From Apostichopus japonicus (taxonomy: Eukaryota > Echinodermata > Holothuroidea > Aspidochirotida > Stichopodidae): a DNA stretch of 64,000 nt. The stretch lies in the NCBI RefSeq assembly GCF_037975245.1, contig NC_092563.1, positions 28,731,960-28,795,959 of the forward strand, read 5' to 3'. The notes beneath the pieces were generated by a model. The model had not been told where the DNA came from. It did no database searches and saw only the letters and a program-made list of their open reading frames with translations. The translations under genes and the position numbers were made by a program. This document shows, one piece after another, positions 13,601 through 24,115 of this stretch. Numbering within the stretch: position 1 is the first letter of the stretch; each line of letters begins with the position of its first letter.

Positions 13601-14548
13601 ATCTTACTCCATTTTGGAGATATCACAGACAAAGCTGAAGACTACATATGACATCATTGAGCCACATGAGCTTCAATGTTTTCTTGTTTCTCTTCATTTG
13701 TAACATTTTTTATTTTCTGTAATGGAGATGGATTTTGCAAATGCTGAATGCTGAAAAATATTAAAGCTCCTAACATGACCTAATAATGGAATTGGCTTCA
13801 GTGCCAAGACTGTTCACATTCTATCCTGAAAAAGATGTAGAGAAAAACACAGAAAAGGTATAGGTTTCAGATCGTTGTGGTTCTATGACATCATGGAATT
13901 TACAAACTGACAGCCCCCAGACACAACTTTTAAACTAGGATATCTCCCAAACAGAGAAAAATTTCCTAAGCTGGTTTTAGTCAGTTGTTCATGTTAAAGA
14001 CTTCTATCATAAAAGCTAAGATGATATATCGGTCCTGTCTATTTTTGCCAAACTTGACATGCAGCTGGCTCTGAAATCGTAGAGAACTACTTAAAAGAAC
14101 CTCTGATGGACACTTCTGGGCAAAGTGCCTGCACATTCACTAAATCACATAGTGTGACATTTGAACTACTGTAACATATGTTTTTTACCACTCATAACTA
14201 GCACAATTAAGCAACGAAATGTTGCTGACGGTTTGAGTGGCAACTTAACACACATCTCGTCATCAACCAATCAGAAAAGCTTCTTTGAGGCATTTACCAT
14301 CATGTACGCTAAAACGGAATTCCAGCTCTGAGCATCAGTCAAATTGTATCTGAGCGTGAGAAATGGAATACACTGGACTCACGCCTGCAATTATTCTCGT
14401 AATTATTGAAGACAAGATCTTTTTAAAAATATTTTCACAACTAGGGCGTAGATTGACATATGTTACAGCGCTAGTCAATGGTCAGTTCAGAGGCGTATAA
14501 AAAATTAATTCCCTACAATCTGTCATACTTACCTTCTACTTCTTGCAT
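4629..14548 (-). CDS. RBCK1: HOIL-1 (RBCK1)-type RBR E3 ubiquitin ligase
   Basis: Ten coding exons, in transcript order: 14548-14533, 13459-13312, 11401-11299, 10276-10048, 8892-8366, 7818-7637, 6335-6227, 5930-5652, 5197-5054, 4706-4629. All introns are GT-AG, phases match, total 604 aa. In order: an N-terminal helix like the LUBAC-tethering region (residues 1-50); a ubiquitin-like domain over two exons (about 55-140, with [14 protein letters not shown]); an NZF zinc finger (about 283-305, GWSCERCTF); RING1 from about 378 ([15 protein letters not shown]); IBR (about 439-531, [13 protein letters not shown]-like); RING2 with GCDW, where Cys555 aligns with the catalytic cysteine; and a C-terminus ending in CGNCH. 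In mammals HOIL-1 joins HOIP and SHARPIN in LUBAC (linear ubiquitin, NF-kB signalling) and also makes ester-linked ubiquitin; the C-terminal histidine matters there and is kept. A linker of about 115 residues separates UBL and NZF, longer than in human. The start ATG is the least certain point: the frame stays open upstream. Confidence 0.93.
6630..7386 (+). mobile_element. Penelope-like element fragment, GIY-YIG region
   Basis: A plus-strand relic inside an RBCK1 intron. The frame at 6686-7012 reads [20 protein letters not shown], then IIQSHN, a Cys cluster ([15 protein letters not shown]) and [10 protein letters not shown], typical of the linker and GIY-YIG endonuclease region of Penelope-like retroelements. 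After a frameshift near 7012 it resumes as [13 protein letters not shown] and later [12 protein letters not shown] and ISKCRHVNK. The 3' end has the CTGATGATCGC...GTGTGAAACTCG sequence seen at the end of such elements. The reverse transcriptase part is missing, so this is a 5'-truncated, dead copy. Confidence 0.8.
10557..10797. repeat. 37-bp minisatellite
   Basis: About seven units of 37 bp built on ATGTCCCTTATAGCACTAGC followed by GTCCTTTGCACATACGA. The units start at 10557, 10594, 10631, 10668, 10705, 10742 (shortened by 9 bp) and 10770. The array lies in the RBCK1 intron between the two ubiquitin-like-domain exons. The copies are nearly identical, which suggests recent expansion. Confidence 0.9.
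11978..12346. mobile_element. TTAA-flanked MITE, copy A
   Basis: A 369-bp element between TTAA sites. The left end is TTAA-ATGGTGTGAAGACTC and the right end GGGGCGAGTCTTCAATGCC-TTTAA, so the termini are inverted around TGAAGACTCG. The inside includes CTAGTTTCGAATGAGGTGTAAC and ATGGCCGCACGCGGTTTGGG. The TTAA target is typical of piggyBac-type transposons, but no transposase is present. Four more copies lie in this window. It sits in an RBCK1 intron. Confidence 0.8.
12598..12963. mobile_element. hAT-like MITE, CAGTGGC family, copy 1
   Basis: A 366-bp element with inverted ends CAGTGGCGGAGC and GCTCTGCCACTG. Direct repeats AGTTACGT (12590-12597) and AGTTATGT (12964-12971) match at 7 of 8 bases, the target-duplication length of hAT transposons. 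The inside holds a poly-C run and a core (about 12798-12895) with TCATTTCCGGCGATCT and TACGCTCCGCGCCAAC, which recurs in other elements of this window. It lies in an RBCK1 intron; ORFs across it are not genes. Confidence 0.8.
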
Positions 14549-16819
14549 ACTTTCACTGTTTCCAGATGCTGTTGTAGGCAAAATGAAATATTCATTAAAA
14601 TGATTCTGAATATTGGGGAGGAAAAGATATAAAAATATAATTTATGCCTTCATTCTCAGAGTGGCATTATATTCCCATCTACAATGGATATTCCTTTTAA
14701 GTCATAGAGCTTCCATAATTGTTACATTAAGATGTCATAATTCTGTAGTAGAATGGTTGGATATAAATATATAGATCCACTTAAAACAAATTAATTTTAC
14801 TCTCTTTATTATCATCGTCTCTAAATCAATGACCAAAAACTGCCGTAACTCTACGACATTTCTGCAGAAACATCTTTGGCCTTTCAATGGAGGAATTGTT
14901 AGCAGAACGTATTATGGAATGCATCTGAAATTCAAGTGGGTGACCTCCCAGGAGTTAAAAAATAATGTCCTCTGTTAATATCGAAATCTGCCACAACAAC
15001 AAGAAAGGTCTGAAAAGACAAATTTCTGCATAGTACTTCCTTCTATAAATATTATTTGGGCATTCACAAATAACAGCTTAAGTCACCATTCTAACACATA
15101 AACAGATGGTGGGGTATGGTATCCATTTAGGGTTTTGTAACATTGGTCTTTAGTTCTGACCTATTGTGCAAACTACACTGAGGGAACCCAAGACTTCAAG
15201 TTGGGATTACGTGTTGCTACATGTCAAAATCATTCAACATTCTTCCATAAATCTGTATCATTACTGCTAGATATTAACGGATCCACAACTTGTATTACTT
15301 TGCATGAAGTTATGCAAAGAATATAGTTATCACATTGGAAATGAAAGAAACCCAAAGTGGCTATAAAGAAATCGATTCCTTCAGGAAAAGAGACAGAAAT
15401 GTTAATTGCATTGGAATTATCTTGATAGGTCTACAGTAATGGCTGGCATAGATTTAGCAAAATGACAGGGCACTGCTGACATAGGTCAATATGTAGAGTT
15501 GTGTATCACATTCCATTTTCAACCCATGCAATCAAACTAATGTGATGTCATACACTAGCCGACCATAGCTGGATAGGTCATGCAAGTGAATAGATACTGT
15601 AATGTGAACCAACAATGTTTTTTGGTCAAGATCTCAGTCTGTACGGAAGAAGAAAATATATATTGATCTTTGGCAAAGAACAAAATAATTGATACATATA
15701 ACATTTCCTGAAATTTTATTCACGTTTTGTCAAAAGGGAAGCAAATGGGCTGAAGATGATTGAATTTACCATTACACATTAGGTGACGATAACATGTGCA
15801 TGCATGGTCTCTTTTCAGTAAGCTAAAGATAAAATAGTACCCAGCTTAAGGAACTTGGTACAATATAGATGATTTGATCAAGGCAGGAATCATAAGATAA
15901 TATGATTACAATAATTTAGCACCTAATATACGTGCTTTATACCATAATTCGCTAATACTTAATGACACAACGTTAGAAGTACAGTTCACATATCCCTGAT
16001 TATAATAGCAAGAAAAGAAATTCACCATGCATATTGAAAATATATTAAATTTCTAACCAACAACACAGCTCTTTGAATGCTATTGAATTGCTCTAACTTC
16101 CCTACTAAGTACTATGGTGGTCTAGGTTGATAGCCTGTCAAACCAAACGACAGAGTTAGTCTGATGGTGACATAATAAAACATGATTAAAAACAAAGAAA
16201 GTATAAACATAACATCTGAAGTTAACTAAGCTAAACTAAATTACTTACTAGCCTACGCCTAGCGTATATTCCCCTAACATAGGTGTACATAAGCCTTACA
16301 ATTACTTGATATTTTTCTAGACTTGAACCCTTGAATTGAAGATCGGCCTTCTTTAGTTCGATTGCATCTACAGTTCAGCCCTTAACTGTGCGCCCGTATG
16401 GAAAGCGAAAGAACATTAAGTTTTTTGTTAAGAAGAACTGAGAAGTAAACAGATATTTAATTTGACATATCCGTATATTCTCACATTCAGCACTAGCATT
16501 GTTTAGTCAGAGTTCGATAAGTTCAGCTCCACGCATAAATAGTACCTACGCATTAACTTCAAATATTGCACAATATCTAACAATAGGGGGAAATCCAGAC
16601 ATTTCCCAATACCTATATGATCGTGTTGCCATTTCATAATGGTCATGTGTTGTTAGATTCCAACCGATTGCGATCCAACGTCAACATAGGAAACGTGTAA
16701 TAATACGACTGTAGCGACGATGTAGAAGTTCAGCTAAAATTCTATTTGAAAAAGGTGTTTCATTTGGCGGTAATATTTCTGGATGAAGTGTTCTGAACTT
16801 CATTATTTTACCCTTATAA
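14549..16819. other. RBCK1 upstream region, no gene seen
   Basis: This stretch lies 5' of the assigned RBCK1 start on the minus strand. It probably holds the promoter and perhaps 5' untranslated exons, but I cannot place a transcription start. It is AT-rich and has no ORF of coding character and no recognised repeat. Confidence 0.35.
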
Positions 16820-16865
16820 CAGGCGCGTATCCAGGGGGGGGGGCGTTGCGGGCGCGCGCCCCCCG

Positions 16866-17030
16866 GGTAAGGAAAGAGGAGAGAAAAAAAGAGAAGAAAA
16901 AAGGGAAAAGGAGGGGGAAAAAAAAGAAAAGGAGGAGAGAAAGGAAGGGAAAAGAAAAAGAAAAAAGAGAGAAAAAGAAGAAAGGAGGGAGTAGAAGAGA
17001 GCCAAGACCACGGGAAGAGAAAGAGGAACA
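16866..17030. repeat. Polypurine (GA-rich) tract
   Basis: About 160 bp almost entirely of A and G on the plus strand (GGAAAGAGGAGAGAAAAAAA-like). It yields Lys/Arg/Glu-rich and Ser/Phe/Leu-rich frames on the two strands that are low-complexity artefacts. Such mirror-like tracts can form triplex DNA; nothing in the sequence shows a function. Confidence 0.85.
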
Positions 17031-17666
17031 GTCATAGTTAAAGCGCTGATCCCTATTATATACACAGGGTAGCCAGTGACAGATCAAGGATTACGGAGGG
17101 GGTGTGCGCCTCACCCTACCCCTTACACCGACAACTCCATTTTTGACGTTTCCATTTTTCCTCTCTCACTAATGTATCTATATAAATACAATATATGGTC
17201 TTTCATAACGCGTGTGTGTGTATGGACGCCTTAAACAATTGTACAAATTGTAGTACAATTGTGCTGTATGGAACCAACTGTGGCTGGTCTTGAACTCGAC
17301 CGAGTCGTCGGGGAACATTTCGGGAAGGGGGCGACCGCCCCCCCCCCCCGAGCAAATTTTCTTTATGACATCGCTAGTAATTTCAAAATAGACAATGCTT
17401 AGATGCAACTTACAAGGCCTGGAAAGTGTCGTTTCCAGCGATCTGGGAGGCATTTTCGGCCAAAATTTTTCTTGTACGCTTCGCGCCAACTCATGGTGGC
17501 GCTTCGCTTAGATAGTTTGCCTACAGGCTTCGCCCCTCCCTTGGCAATTACTCGCTACACGCCTGTTCGAATTTGTAAAGCAAAGAGCAGATATAACATT
17601 ATATCAGTGAGCATTGAAATGCATGTTCCACGATGAACAGCCTCAAAAAACTGTCTATGTGTGTAG

Positions 17667-18094
17667 TCAAAGGCGTAGGAGCCCAATTGGATTTGGGGCT
17701 GTAACGACTTGCCCGAAAAAAGCCGAAATTTTTCGCGCGCAAAGCGCGCGTTCAACATATCGATGCCAATATCATATAAGTAAGCATCGGTCATTACATT
17801 GCATGGCATCGTGTACCTTACGGTCCGTGAAAGTTGCACAGTATACCGCCGGATGCTAATGTAAACAACCAAATGTCTTATGTAGATGGAAAAAAAGCAT
17901 ACAGATCCATTTATGTCAAAACTCTCTTTTACAGTAGTTATGTCGGCCAAGCTTACAACTTTATTTTAATTACCAAGGAGATCATTTTTAAGCTATTCAT
18001 TGCTATTTATTTTTCTTTCAGTAGGTGCCCGAAAAAAATGGTTGCGGGGGGGGGGGGGGGGCTGCAGCCCCCGCCTCCTACGGGACCTACGCCT
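17667..18094. mobile_element. Nested MITE, AGGCGTAGG ends
   Basis: The element has inverted ends (A)AGGCGTAGGAGCCC and GGGACCTACGCCT. It is bordered by the same sequence, ATGTGTGTAG, on both sides (17657-17666 and 18095-18104; identity extends to CTATGTGTGTAG). A G-run followed by GCTGCAGCCCCCGCC lies near the right end. There is no transposase. It sits inside the larger 16820-18774 block, so it was inserted later. Confidence 0.65.
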
Positions 18095-18983
18095 ATGTGT
18101 GTAGTGTTCGCTTTCGATATACCTGATATCGGAAATATCTGGTATTTTTCATTTCCTTCAACGCAGTTTTATAATAGCCATTATAAGAGGATGCAATATT
18201 TCTACACCAATAAATTAACTGTGTCGGAATTTTCCAAAATTTCCCGACCAATATTCTTCATCATACTTTCTTCTACTCGTGCAATTTTGACCTGTCTATT
18301 AGGGGTTCAAGGAGGTTTTTCTATATTGGTTGTCCATAGATTGAATTTTGTGCAACATTATGGGTATGTTTTCAAGTGATTTTTATTCACGAGAAATGTG
18401 AATTTTCAAATTCTCAACAAATAATGGGCTTAAAACCTTGAAAAGTGGGGCTTTCGGATATTGTGGGCCGTGACGTAGAATCACCTACAAAAGCAATGAT
18501 CCATAGGACATGCAATCAGGTCGAACATGATGTGTGACTGGTTACAATCTTCAAAAAGGTTATGGATGGAAAAAAACTTTTGGGAAATACTTGGTTCTCA
18601 GGCAAAAGTGTACATCTGGTTGCTCATTTTCAAGCCCGAGAAGTGCCATTTCCGGTGATCTGGGGGGTATCAAAACCAGAAATTTTCTTGTACGCTCCGC
18701 GCCAACCGATGGTGGTGCTCCGCTTAGATGGTAATTCGCGCCCCCCGGGTTAGAAAATCCTGGATACGCGCCTGTATAACCACCAAAACACTGAGATACA
18801 CTCAAAATGTCTTCCTGTAAATGTAGCAGTGTAGGTACTTACCCTTGACTTCAACATGGGAGAATGGGTACCCAGTACGGGGTCAACATCAATATCAAGT
18901 CCCAGAATTTCCTTGCAAAGAATATGGTCAGCTTATTCTAAAATGATGGTGATGGAAGAATACTCCAGGCATGTCCCATCACT

Positions 18984-19419
18984 CAGTGGCAGAGCGTCCA
19001 TACAGACAGGGTTGGGCGGATATCCCCCCCCCCTGGATGCATGGACTCAAATGGACTGCTGGCGCCCTTTTCAGCTCTTTACCACCTTTTACTTATTCAC
19101 GATTATTGACTTTTTCATTGCGCTCTCATCTACCTATTGACATTTGTCACATTTTGTTAATGAAATTTGGCGAAGACACCTATTTATTCTTCGTTTATCT
19201 GCAAACTAGCCAGGCCCAGAAAGGGTCATTTCCGGCAATCTAGGGAGTATCTTTACTCAAATATTTCTGTGCGCCCCGCGCGCGGTGGCGCTCCGCGCGC
19301 GGTGGCGCTCCGCGCGCGGTGGCGCTCCGCGCGCGGTGGCGCTCCGCTTAGATAGTGTCGAAAGCACCCCTACAGACCATTCTCACCCCTCCTGACCAAT
19401 ACCCCTAGCTCTGCCACTG
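18984..19419. mobile_element. hAT-like MITE, CAGTGGC family, copy 2
   Basis: Same family as 12598-12963, with ends CAGTGGCAGAGC and GCTCTGCCACTG. The flanks CCATCACT (18976-18983) and CCCTCACT (19420-19427) match at 7 of 8 bases, again supporting an 8-bp target duplication. In this copy the GTGGCGCTCCGC segment of the core is amplified into about four 17-bp units, each with CGCGCGCGGTGGCGCTC (about 19272-19345). Confidence 0.8.
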
Positions 19420-22400
19420 CCCTCACTCATCATCAAAACAAATTGAAGAGCTAGTTATATGGGGTCTTGCTGGGGTAATGGGTAAGTCAGTATTGGAATG
19501 GAAAGGGGTAAGGGGGAGGGGAAAGTGAGGAGGGAGTTGAGTCTGGGAAACTAGAAGATGCGGGACCTGTTGATTCCAAAATCTGTGTATTACCTACAAT
19601 TGATGAAGATTGTTTATGTGGCTCCCTCTTGTCACATGAATACAAAATAAAAAAATGCAGAATTGCCATTTCTATTTGCAGATGCAAACTAAAAACTAGT
19701 TTATTATATACATAGACATATCTTACATTTTTTGAAATTCTGGATGAGATCATTCGAACAGATAAAAACTCACAAGTTTTGAAAATCCATATATCTTTTT
19801 ACACTTTCTGATTTACTACTAAATTATCCAGCGTTGACTTGTAACTTGTATACCCTGCGGAAAGTGTAAGGATGTTTTAACATATGTTTTGTAACAGTGC
19901 CAATGTGAATTGATCATAATGGGTATGAACTCACACAGGAAACATTCTAAAATGTGATATCACTTCCACTGACTTGAGTAATTCTGAAAAACTTTCAATT
20001 TTTTTTTTATCTCTCTACCTCTGTTTTTTTTTTTTTTTTTAACACTTATTTTCAAAAAACACTCATTTGTACAATTGAGGTATATTAGTCAGTAAATACA
20101 TGTTAAATTGGACAACACACAAATACACAAAAAGGTTTTGAAGATTCTTTCAATCATTAACTAATTTAACAAGCAACTAAACAACCCTCATAACTTACAA
20201 TGCAGATTAGGCTAGAACATGTCGGAACTGAGATGAATTAGTCTTCACTCGATTCCTGGACAAGTTTAATATGTTATCTTCATGATACTTGCCAAGGCTA
20301 CCTTGTTTATGTTAATTATACATGCATTCCACTCACAGATGTCAAGATTTGAAAAGAGTAAAATACAAATGAACAACCCTGGATAATAATACATGAAGTG
20401 TGTATTAGTACATGGTGGACCTGCCAGCTCTTCCGGTGTTTAAGGCAATCCCAGTCTCCGGATTTTAGGAACTAATATCTGAGCGAAATATGGATTTCTA
20501 AAATTTTATTTGAATTTGCCATCAGAAATGGGCCACGCCTAAGTTTTAACTTGAATTAGTAATGTGAAGGAAAGTCACTTTGTTTTTGAGACAATACAGT
20601 AAATGTATAACATGCTTATGCATTCTTCAGCACTAATATAAGCACTACTATTACTCTTATGTAGCCTATATCGTGGCAGAGGTGACGTGTAAAACTCACG
20701 TTTCTACTCTTTTTGATATCACTATCTTATTTTCTGTTATATCCCGATTTTGTGATGTTAAATCGTAGATCTCCCTGGTTTTGTGAAAGAACGGTTGGCA
20801 GGTCCGACACATGGTTAAATTATACATCAAATTCCTTATGAATGGCTTAATAATGAGATAGAGACTTACTATGCAGTTTTTCTAATACATAGAGATCAGA
20901 TCAGCTATTAGTCTTAATCCCTGACACCTTCAAAGGGATTCCTTAGGCAAATTGGCTAGAATAATAAAATAGGTGTTCTAGCACAGACAAGTAACTAGAT
21001 GTGGTTTTGCATGAATGGCCTTAAAATTTATATTAGAAGGAAGTCCATCACATATTAAACAGTTTTTAACCATATGAAATTATGATGACCAGACTTCATA
21101 GAAGCAAATAATTGTTGTTTCCTCAATACTATGTTATCATACGTACTGTACAGGAACCCTTATGGGCAACATTCTCCCATGTCACTCTCACAAGTTATGA
21201 GGTTAAAGGGTTGGGGTCAAAGTTGAAAAAGGTAACATTAGCTGCAATCGCCAAACTCAGAAGGCATATTACAGTGATAAAAACAAGGCTACCAAACCTT
21301 TGTCTGATTGAGTCATTCTTTGCTAGTAGATTTGCCGACTTTCAAGGACACCAGCTCAATATCTTCATGGTTACAGTTAGTGGTGACTTCATTCACACTA
21401 GGCTATTAACGAAAGGAAGGTTGTTTGTATAATTGATGAAGAGAATCAAACCTCAACCGTGAAAGAAAAGTGTCAAAGAAAACGAGCAATCTTCCATCGC
21501 TGATCATATACTAGCAAGACAATAAAATCAAGGTTCTTTAAGAGTATTGATAGTCATGGCTTGGTTCTTGTTAAGCATTCACACTATATGAACGCAGAGC
21601 ACCAACACTTCAATCGTATAGTTAATACATACAGCACATCAGAGATAAAATCTACTCAACTTAATTCAAGTGTACTCTTAGGTGAATTTCTTTACAAAAG
21701 AATGAGATATATACAGCAAATGATAAATTTGCACATCACTGATGTGTTATATACAACACGATCATCAAAAATCCTGGAAATCATTGCTTTTAGTAGCCTT
21801 ATGTTGCACATTTACTTCCTTTACTGGGAAATGGCAAGTTGTATTTCAAAAACTTTCAGGTTACAAGTTGATTTTGTCATAATAAATAGACATTTTGGGG
21901 GAGGGGGGGATTTTATGATGGATACAGCATTTGGATGTGCTAAGGTTCTATACAGCCTCAGATCAGCATGGAATAGAACCACAATGGCAAAAAAAACTAA
22001 GAACTTCTTTATTCTCTACATTAGCTTTTGAGTCTGCATGCCAGTTCTACAAGTATTGGCAACACTCAAATCTAGAGTAAGAATTGAATCGTTTGTCATC
22101 CATAAGACTTCCAGCTTGAATCCATGTCTGACCGCTACACCACTTCTGACTTGATCATTCTCATAACAACTTATAGGAAAATGTATAAGGTCATATACAC
22201 ATAACCCATTAATTCATGTAATCAATTCACATCAAACAACTCTTAATGAAACTGAAGTCAGCACAGATAAATATGTACAGTAAATGCTCTGAGGGCCTGA
22301 CTTGGCTGCCCTTGGGGCAGGGAGGAGGGGGTGGTTCGGTTGAAAGAATTCCATTAATTAAAGCGTAGGGTTAAATGTTGCAAGAAAAGTGATATAACAT

Positions 22401-24115
22401 TATCATGAATGTGAGGTAATGTTTAGACTTTGATGAGATACTGGACACCAATTGTGCTCATGCTGTCACAAGAACAGAAAGCAAAGATTGAAGCTAGCAT
22501 ACAGTTCAGTTTGATTGTGCTCCCTCGAATTTTTTTCGTTCATTGGCAAAGACTTCTTGTGCTCAATCTGTCACAAGAACAGTAAGCAAAGGTTGAAGCT
22601 AGCATACAGTTCAGTCTGACTGTGCTCCCTCGAAAATGTTAGTTCATTGGCAAAGACTTCTTGCTTTGCACCACAATTGGTGATATTAAAATTATGTCCT
22701 TTGAACTGCAGTTTCTGGTGTGGAAGAAATAGACCTGTGGATTTCTTTACATAGCTAGAACAGACGCATACCAGTGTTAAGCATGTGTGGATGTTAGTCT
22801 ACGGCAGGTAGGTATGATACATTGGCTTGTACTAAGTTGCATTTACAAGTTATGTCCATTTCACAGGAACCAAACGTTGGCACAGATAAACTATGTAACA
22901 TTTAGTGTAGGATGAAAGAGCACCACAACATATCTACAACAGAATAGATAAAAAATAAATAAATTTAAAAAAAAAACAAGAAAAAATAACCCAAAGGAAA
23001 AAGTTCAGTATATAGACATTAAATATTAGTAACAAATTGGTATGGTATGAAATTTTGTATCAAACAAATATGAAACAACACACTCGAGGTACATCTACTA
23101 CAGCTAATATCAAGAACGACAGAGAAAAAAAAAATTAAAAATCCCTTCAAAACAAGCCAAATTGACCCCTTGCATAGCAGACCACATACAAACCATTCAC
23201 TACCAATACAGTGTCAATCATAATCATGTTTCATTTGACTAAGAAACTGAGGCCGCATGCAGTTAGAAAACAGCACAAGACAATTAGACTGTTTTGAAGT
23301 GTTTTCATGGACAAAATGAAGAATCCCCCAAATTTCATATAGTTACTGTAACGTTCACCATTTCTATTAGCTGGGTGAATATACATACAAGACTGATTCT
23401 TGTTACAAACTTTTTGTCATATTTTAGGGCTCGTTTTGCATAACAGCAAACCAAGGAAAATTCATTCAAAAGCAATCCATTCATAGCAGAACTTTCTAAG
23501 CTCTCATGTTCAATTAATGAAAACAAAAGACCAGTTCAGTTTGTCAGTTGATTAGAATGTTATGGATGTTGTCCAGATCTGTTCCAAACTTTGCCAAACC
23601 TGGACACTGAATTTTGTTTTTCAATCAATTTTCCAGGATCCCATGACAGTTTTGCAACTCTTAGTGCTGAGTGGAAATCCATTACCATGTGAAAGTAGAC
23701 ACTGAATCAACCGATGAACGTTTCTGAGGACGCTTTCAGAGATTGACTCCCGAGTTACACCTCAAGTTGATGATAAGATAACTTTTACAGTAAAGAAAAT
23801 AATCCCTTGACTGCTTATAGCATACCCACCATCTAACACAATGATACTTAAAGTGTACTATTGTCATAATTACTGTTATTTAAAAGTGCAAATATAGTTC
23901 CACCTCCAAGAAGATGTAGCATGACAATGGAAAAAGCAAACCATGAACCAGCAACAACCTATTATAACACAGTAGACATAGAGGTGAAGTTTTAACTACA
24001 TCCCTCAAATACTCTTGTTGACACGTTTGGTGTGAGAAAGGTCCCGGTTTGAACAATCTTCGCAGAAACATTGAATCCCAAGGGAACACATCCATGCAAT
24101 AGCAACACCTTGGAT
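19420..24115. other. Intergenic, MAF1 3' side; no gene seen
   Basis: AT-rich sequence between the MITE cluster and the MAF1 stop codon. ORFs such as 21112-21432 and 21561-22031 have no recognisable domain and biased, low-complexity composition. The part next to 24116 is probably MAF1 3' UTR. A tandem duplication at 22454-22665 is listed separately. Confidence 0.35.
22454..22665. repeat. Tandem duplication of about 105 bp
   Basis: Two adjacent copies offset by 105 bp. Both carry GTCACAAGAACAG-AAGCAAAG, TTGAAGCTAGCATACAGTTC and TTCATTGGCAAAGACTTCTTG. They differ at a few positions, including a T-run, so the duplication is fairly recent. No coding meaning is apparent. Confidence 0.8.

Larger units (their letters stand above)
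16820..18774. mobile_element. Composite MITE block, CAGGCGCGTATCC ends
   Basis: The left end CAGGCGCGTATCCAGG (16820) and the right end CCTGGATACGCGCCTG (18774) are exact inverts, each bordered inside by a CGCGCGCCCCCCGGGT-type tract. Inside are a purine-only tract, a core copy at about 17405-17567 (ending GCTACACGCCTG), a nested element at 17667-18094 and another core copy at about 18630-18735. The flanks share TATAAC, but a clean 8-bp duplication is not evident, so the two ends may not belong to one insertion. Confidence 0.45.

Noticed and set aside
16783-17087. Lys/Arg/Glu-rich and Phe/Leu/Ser-rich ORFs
   Set aside because: Low-complexity translations of the polypurine tract inside the MITE block.
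21561-22031. 156-codon plus-strand ORF
   Set aside because: AT-rich, no domain, no splice or start context, and a G-run crosses it; likely chance.
22095-22155. tRNA-like sequence on the minus strand
   Set aside because: TGGTGTAGCGGTCA resembles an A box, but the rest does not fold as a tRNA; at best a decayed SINE head.
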